This document shows, one piece after another, positions 37,483 through 41,690 of a stretch of DNA of 41,690 bases. Source of the stretch: Prolixibacteraceae bacterium. GTDB taxonomy: Bacteria; Bacteroidota; Bacteroidia; Bacteroidales; Prolixibacteraceae. The translations under genes were made by a program, and so were the position numbers. How positions within the stretch are numbered: position 1 is the stretch's first letter; each line of letters opens with the position of its first letter. Under the pieces are notes generated by a model. That model ran no database searches, had not been told where the DNA came from, and saw only the letters and a list, made by a program, of their open reading frames with translations. The stretch spans positions 1 through 41,690 of the forward strand of contig JAGODU010000019.1 of assembly GCA_017998095.1 (NCBI GenBank), in the 5' to 3' direction.

Positions 37483-37569
37483 TTTGTAAATAATTTTCTC
37501 TAAACCTTCCCTAAATTACTAATAACTCATTAAATATCAAAAGCTTTTTATAAAATATCAAACTGTTCC

Positions 37570-38571
37570 TTAATATTTGTTTCCTTTCAGAATTGAATCA
37601 ATTTCAAGAATTTCCTCATTTGAAAAAAGTCTGAATTCCAAAGCTCCAATATTATCCTCAAGCTGTTTTACTGAACTGGCGCCAACCAGAACTGAAGTAA
37701 CACGATAGTCTTTTAAAATCCAGGCCAAGGCCATTTGTGCTAGGGATTGACCTCTGTTTTCAGCAATCAGATTCAACGATTTTACCTTATTAATAGCAGA
37801 GTTTACTTCATTCGGCTTTAAAAAACCCCATGATTTTGAAGCCCTTGAATTTTCAGGAATTCCATTAAGATATTTGTCAGTAAGAAGGCCTTGAGCTAAC
37901 GGCGAGAAAGCTATAATACCAATTCCACTTTCTTCTGCAACATCAAGAAGTTGATCTTCAACCCACCTTTCAAACATTGAATATTTAACCTGATTTATTA
38001 TGCATGGTGTTCCAAGCTTTTTCAGTATCTCAACAGCTTCCAAAGTTTCTTCAGCAGAATAATTTGAAATTCCAACATAAAGAGCTTTCCCTTGCCTGAC
38101 AACATGGTCAAGAGCCATCATTGTTTCTTCAAGAGGAGTTGCAGGATCAGGTCGGTGATGATAAAAAATATCAACGTAGTCCAATCCCATACGCTTAAGG
38201 CTCTGATCAAGACTTGCTATTAGATACTTTCTGGATCCCCATTCACCATAAGGACCATCCCACATCCAATATCCTGCTTTAGTAGAAATTATCATCTCAT
38301 CCCGATATTGCTTAAAATCAAGCTTCATTGCTTTTCCAAAGTTTTCTTCAGCAGAGCCCGGGGGAGGGCCATAATTATTAGCAAGGTCGAAATGGGTTAT
38401 TCCTGAATCAAAAGCAGCCCTGAGTATTTCTCTCCCATTTTCAAATGAATCGACATCTCCGAAATTATGCCATAATCCAAGTGAAATTAAAGGCAATTTC
38501 AGCCCGGAATCGCCACATCGTTTATATTCAATTTTCTTATATCTTTTAGGACAAGGAGTAAAAGTATCCAT
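37570..38571 (-). CDS. Aldo/keto reductase, YghZ/GpR-like
   Basis: 333 aa TIM-barrel NADPH-dependent reductase. The catalytic tetrad is visible: D62, Y67 (FDLANNYGPPPGSAE), K98 (STKAGYWMWDGPYGEWGSRKY) and a histidine of YHHRPD (H138/H139). GISNYSAEE and the cofactor-end segment VLVGASSVKQLEDN are typical. The GPPPGSAE and MWDGPYGEWGSRKY motifs point to the YghZ group, known for L-glyceraldehyde-3-phosphate and methylglyoxal reduction. It is divergent from the flavin reductase gene, with a 171-base promoter region between them. Confidence 0.93.
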   Translation of the reverse strand: MDTFTPCPKRYKKIEYKRCGDSGLKLPLISLGLWHNFGDVDSFENGREILRAAFDSGITHFDLANNYGPPPGSAEENFGKAMKLDFKQYRDEMIISTKAGYWMWDGPYGEWGSRKYLIASLDQSLKRMGLDYVDIFYHHRPDPATPLEETMMALDHVVRQGKALYVGISNYSAEETLEAVEILKKLGTPCIINQVKYSMFERWVEDQLLDVAEESGIGIIAFSPLAQGLLTDKYLNGIPENSRASKSWGFLKPNEVNSAINKVKSLNLIAENRGQSLAQMALAWILKDYRVTSVLVGASSVKQLEDNIGALEFRLFSNEEILEIDSILKGNKY

Positions 38572-38658
38572 ACATTAAATTTTAAAAATTTAAATAATCA
38601 ATTATTCATTTGAAGTATGATAATGTAAAAGTTTAATATTTATAAAACAATTATCAAT

Positions 38659-38666
38659 TATATTTG
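38659..38666 (+). promoter_or_regulatory. Possible -7 box for the flavin reductase operon
   Basis: TATATTTG fits TAnnTTTG. A TTTA at 38632-38635 is the only -33 candidate, and the 23-base gap is somewhat long. The leader would be about 70 bases. Confidence 0.45.
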
Positions 38667-38742
38667 TGAATATGACTATTGATATTTTAGTCTATAAATA
38701 TATCTTTTTTTTTAATTCTCAGAACTTCAAATTTCTTTTCAT

Positions 38743-39321
38743 ATGTCAAAAGTAGATTTCAAACCCGGAAACATGTTATATCCAATTCCTGCAGTTATGG
38801 TGAGTTGTGGTTCAACGCCTGAAGAATATAATATTATAACAATAGCATGGACAGGCACCATATGCAGCGAGCCTCCAATGTGTTACATTTCAGTCCGCCC
38901 GGGTCGGCATTCTTATAATATCATCAAAAAAAATATGGAGTTTGTCATAAATCTAACAACTGAAGATCTAGCTTGGGAAACTGACTGGTGTGGTTGTCAG
39001 AGCGGAAGAAAATACAACAAATGGGAAAAAGCTAATTTAACTCCTGAAAAAGCAAAAATTGTAAATGCACCAATAATAAAAGAATCACCTGTAAACATTG
39101 AATGTAAGGTCAAAGAAATAATTAGCCTCGGCACCCATGATATGTTTATATCAGAAGTTGTAAATATCAATGTAGATGAAAATCTAATTGAAAAGGAAAC
39201 CGGTAAATTCGATCTCGCGTCAGTTAATCCTCTTGTATACAACCATGGAAAATATTTCAGATTAGGAAAAAAGATTGGGAAATTTGGTTGGACTGTTGAG
39301 AAGAAACCTAAAAAAAAATAA
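38743..39321 (+). CDS. Flavin reductase-like, FMN-binding split-barrel protein
   Basis: 192 aa. The family signature is present: YPIPAVMVSCGSTPEEYNIITIAWTG near the start, CYISVRPGRHSYNII for flavin phosphate binding, and FVINLTTEDLA. The internal segment ETDWCGCQSGRKYNKWEKANLTPEKA carries two close cysteines. Members bind FMN and reduce flavins or small electron acceptors with NAD(P)H; the physiological substrate is not predictable. The C-terminus is lysine-rich. It precedes the M3 peptidase by 17 bases, so the two are probably co-transcribed. Confidence 0.9.
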   Translation: MSKVDFKPGNMLYPIPAVMVSCGSTPEEYNIITIAWTGTICSEPPMCYISVRPGRHSYNIIKKNMEFVINLTTEDLAWETDWCGCQSGRKYNKWEKANLTPEKAKIVNAPIIKESPVNIECKVKEIISLGTHDMFISEVVNINVDENLIEKETGKFDLASVNPLVYNHGKYFRLGKKIGKFGWTVEKKPKKK

Positions 39322-39338
39322 CCTCTTAAATCGTTATC

Positions 39339-41438
39339 ATGAAATTTTTTTCTGCAGTAATCATTTTTTGCTTTTCCCCTTTTTTAATATTTGCGAGTAT
39401 GAATAATAAGCAAAATCCACTTTTAATGCCGTTTGATACGCCCCATCAGACAGCTCCGTTTGATAAAATCAAACCCGAACATTTTGAACCAGCCTTTAAC
39501 GTGAAAATTGCAGAATCACAGAAAAAGTTAAAAAAATTACTGGCATCTAAAGAGAACCCTACATTTCAAAATACAATAATTCCTTTGGAATTAGCATCTA
39601 ATGAATTATCTGGATTAGGATCTATCCTTTTTAATTTAAATTCAGCAGAAACAAATACTGAACTTCAGGCTGTTACTCAGAAGATTTCTCCCAAGCTTAC
39701 AAGTTTTTTAGGAAAGGTAATGCTCAATAAAAAGTTATTTGAAAAAGTTCAGAAAATATATGATAACAGATTCAACTCAGGATTGACTCAAGAAGAAATA
39801 AGATTAGTTGAAATAACTTATGACGAGATGAAAAGAAATGGTGCTGCTTTAAATACTGCAAAAAAAATCCAGCTCATTTTAATCCAAATGAAATTATCAA
39901 AACTAAACCTGAAGTTTAAGGAAAATGTTTTAAATGAAACAAATAGTTACACTTTGCATATCTCTGATAAATCAGATCTTTCAGGATTACCTGAATCAAT
40001 TATTGAATCGGCAGCGATGAATGCAAAGATAAAAAAGGTTGAAGGTTGGATTTTCACTTTACAAGCTCCCAGTTATACTCCTTTCATGAAATATTCAGAT
40101 ACCAGAATTTTAAGAGAAAAAATGTATAATGCTTATAACTCCAGATGCAACCATGATAATAATCGAAATAACAATAGATTAATTAATGAAATAGTAAATC
40201 TAAGGTTAAAATATGCTAATATTCTGGGATTTGAAAACTATTCTCAATATGCTCTTAGGGATAGAATGGCTAAGAAACCTGAGAATGTCCTAGATTTTCT
40301 TAACAAAATTCATATAGCTTCAAAGTCTTATGCGATAAAAGAAATTGAAGAAATTAAATCATTTGCTGCTAAGGAAGGATTCAAAGATGAATTTATGCCA
40401 TGGGACTTCAGCTATTATAGCGAGAAACTTAAAAATGAAAAGTTTGGTTTCGAAGAAGAAATGTTAAAACCTTATTTTAAACTGGAGAATGTAATCTCAG
40501 GCATCTTTAATCTTGCTTCAACTTTATATGGAATAAACTTTGTAGAAGTCAATAATATCCCTGTATATCATAAAGATGTTAAAACATATGAAGTATTTGA
40601 TGAAAATGGTAAATTCTTATCAATTTTATATACTGACCTTCATCCCAGGGAAAGTAAACAAGGGGGAGCCTGGATGACAGATTACAGATCTCAGTCCAAT
40701 ATTTACGGGAAAATGATTAGACCACACATTTCCCTTTGTTGCAATTTCCCAAAACCAACAGAAAGTAAACCTTCACTTCTTACATTTAATGATGTTAATA
40801 CCTTCCTTCATGAATTTGGTCATGCTTTACATGGAATGTTTGCTAATACAGTATACCCATCTTTATCTGGAACTAACGTATACAGAGATTTTGTTGAATT
40901 GCCTTCTCAAATAATGGAAAACTGGGCAACTGAAAACGATTGGCTAAAAACTTTTGCATTCCACTATGAAAATGGTGAATTAATGCCAGAGAATCTCATA
41001 CAAAAATTAATAAATGCAAGAAATTTTCAATCAGGATACTTTTCTGAACGTCAACTAACCTTTGGTTTTCTCGATATGGCATGGCATTCATTGAAAAACC
41101 CTTTTAATGAAGAAATAAGTGAATTCGAAATGACTAACATTAAACAAACACAATATTTGCCAATAGTTGAAGGTAATACAATAAGTAATGCGTTCTCTCA
41201 TATTTTTGCCGGTGGTTATGCTGCAGGCTATTATGGATATAAATGGGCAGAAGTTCTAGATGCAGATGCTTTCTCTCTATTTATCGAAAAAGGAATATTT
41301 AATAAGGATATAGCTAAAGAATTCAGAAATAATATACTTGAAAAAGGAGGAACTAAAGATCCTATGGAATTATATATTGATTTTAGAGGAAAAGAACCAT
41401 CCGTAGATGCCTTACTAATAAGGAGTGGGCTAAATTGA
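39339..41438 (+). CDS. M3 family zinc metallopeptidase (oligopeptidase A / Dcp type)
   Basis: 699 aa with an N-terminal signal peptide (KFFSAVIIFCFSPFLIFAS). The start of the mature protein, LLMPFDTPHQTAPFDKIKPEHFEPAF, is typical of M3A peptidases. The active site is HEFGH with zinc ligands H491 and H495, catalytic E492 and third ligand E520 in FVELPSQIMENW, 29 residues after the first His as in neurolysin-type enzymes. The C-terminal SHIFAGGYAAGYYGYKWAEVLDADAF also matches. It cleaves short peptides, releasing dipeptides or cutting internally, likely in the periplasm. It ends 5 bases from the convergent GldK-like stop. Confidence 0.96.
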   Translation: MKFFSAVIIFCFSPFLIFASMNNKQNPLLMPFDTPHQTAPFDKIKPEHFEPAFNVKIAESQKKLKKLLASKENPTFQNTIIPLELASNELSGLGSILFNLNSAETNTELQAVTQKISPKLTSFLGKVMLNKKLFEKVQKIYDNRFNSGLTQEEIRLVEITYDEMKRNGAALNTAKKIQLILIQMKLSKLNLKFKENVLNETNSYTLHISDKSDLSGLPESIIESAAMNAKIKKVEGWIFTLQAPSYTPFMKYSDTRILREKMYNAYNSRCNHDNNRNNNRLINEIVNLRLKYANILGFENYSQYALRDRMAKKPENVLDFLNKIHIASKSYAIKEIEEIKSFAAKEGFKDEFMPWDFSYYSEKLKNEKFGFEEEMLKPYFKLENVISGIFNLASTLYGINFVEVNNIPVYHKDVKTYEVFDENGKFLSILYTDLHPRESKQGGAWMTDYRSQSNIYGKMIRPHISLCCNFPKPTESKPSLLTFNDVNTFLHEFGHALHGMFANTVYPSLSGTNVYRDFVELPSQIMENWATENDWLKTFAFHYENGELMPENLIQKLINARNFQSGYFSERQLTFGFLDMAWHSLKNPFNEEISEFEMTNIKQTQYLPIVEGNTISNAFSHIFAGGYAAGYYGYKWAEVLDADAFSLFIEKGIFNKDIAKEFRNNILEKGGTKDPMELYIDFRGKEPSVDALLIRSGLN

Positions 41439-41443
41439 TTTAA

Positions 41444-41690
41444 TCATTTACGATTATCTTCAATTGCATTCATAACGCAACGAAATCCAATAAAACTTTT
41501 TGATGAATCCTGGTATTCATAATCCCTTGTTGATACTTGAATATAGTAAGAAACATCTTTCCATGAACCTCCTCTTATTACTTTTCTTTTTAAAGCCGGA
41601 GGATCATTGTCCCTGGTATTATATTGATATTCAGGATTCATATCATGCATAATATCATATCCTGCAATGTCATAAGCAGTACTAGTCCAT
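41444..41690 (-). CDS. gldK: GldK/PorK-like FGE-sulfatase-domain lipoprotein, C-terminus only
   Basis: About 81 codons visible; the frame is open to the right edge of the window, so the gene starts beyond it. The sequence YDIAGYDIMHDMNPEYQY, LKRKVIRGGSWKDVSYYIQVSTRDYEYQDSSKSFIGFR is the end of a formylglycine-generating-enzyme-like (SUMF1) domain. The exact wording (KRKVIRGGSWKDVxYYxQ, EYQDxxKSxIGFR) is what I associate with GldK/PorK, an outer-membrane lipoprotein of the type IX secretion and gliding machinery. GldJ or another SUMF1 paralog is possible. The rest of the gld operon would lie past the window. Confidence 0.75.
   Translation of the reverse strand, partial: WTSTAYDIAGYDIMHDMNPEYQYNTRDNDPPALKRKVIRGGSWKDVSYYIQVSTRDYEYQDSSKSFIGFRCVMNAIEDNRK

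Noticed and set aside
1..41690. CRISPR arrays, complete insertion sequences, prophage or integrase genes.
   Set aside because: I saw no regularly spaced direct repeats, transposase, integrase or phage structural motifs in any frame.

Overview
The window is AT-rich and looks like part of the chromosome of a Bacteroidota bacterium, probably a free-living, non-enteric member of the Bacteroidales/Marinilabiliales or a related lineage. Supporting signs are promoters of the form TAnnTTTG with a TTTG-like box about 18-20 bp upstream, a TonB-dependent receptor with an N-terminal carboxypeptidase-regulatory-like domain, many lipoproteins with short Cys lipoboxes, a GldK/PorK-like C-terminus at the right edge, and very large multi-PAS histidine kinases. 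No phage, plasmid, CRISPR or complete insertion sequence was seen.

Region by region. 1-3660: the end of a DUF4197 protein abuts, tail to tail, a five-PAS histidine kinase. 3799-9167 (minus): an unusual polar amino acid ABC transporter (one polypeptide with several substrate-binding domains and the permease, plus an ATPase with an extra C-terminal domain), followed by an orphan tryptophan synthase beta chain. 9168-9672: a 505-base divergent gap holding an almost perfect long inverted repeat. 9673-11210: serS, tRNA-Asn and its terminator. 11295-18537: an envelope region with a TonB receptor, an acidic lipoprotein, a small lipoprotein interrupted by an in-frame stop, and a three-gene operon in which a glycerophosphodiesterase-like lipoprotein lies between two predicted beta-barrel proteins. 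18563-22972 (minus): a four-gene cluster of a heme-oxygenase-like protein, a stand-alone CarH-like cobalamin-binding protein, a PAS histidine kinase and a receiver-histidine kinase. 23251-24360: a lipoprotein of unknown function. 24550-27209: a pyruvate/indolepyruvate decarboxylase-type enzyme and an overlapping SDR protein. 27300-30029: a four-PAS kinase. 30170-35106 (minus): a three-gene signalling operon of NMT1/THI5-like binding lipoprotein, Cache-HAMP-GAF histidine kinase and receiver-PP2C phosphatase. 35254-41690: metabolic and housekeeping genes (threonine/serine dehydratase, alpha/beta-hydrolase lipoprotein, aldo-keto reductase, flavin reductase, M3 oligopeptidase, GldK-like C-terminus).

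How the genes may work together. The strongest candidate for an undescribed system is 18563-22972. A heme/bilin-linked protein and a B12-binding module with the Trp-x9-Glu-His signature of CarH photoreceptors are co-transcribed, nearly without gaps, with a kinase and a receiver-kinase. This suggests a tetrapyrrole-dependent (light, oxygen or cofactor) phosphorelay in place of CarH's usual direct DNA binding. The second candidate is the transporter at 5104-9167. Its binding-protein array starts with a lobe-2 half-domain and ends with a lobe-1 half-domain, and its ATPase carries a degenerate RsbW-like GHKL domain. The third is a binding-protein/kinase/phosphatase operon with no permease, which reads as a periplasmic ligand sensor leading to a serine/threonine phosphatase output.
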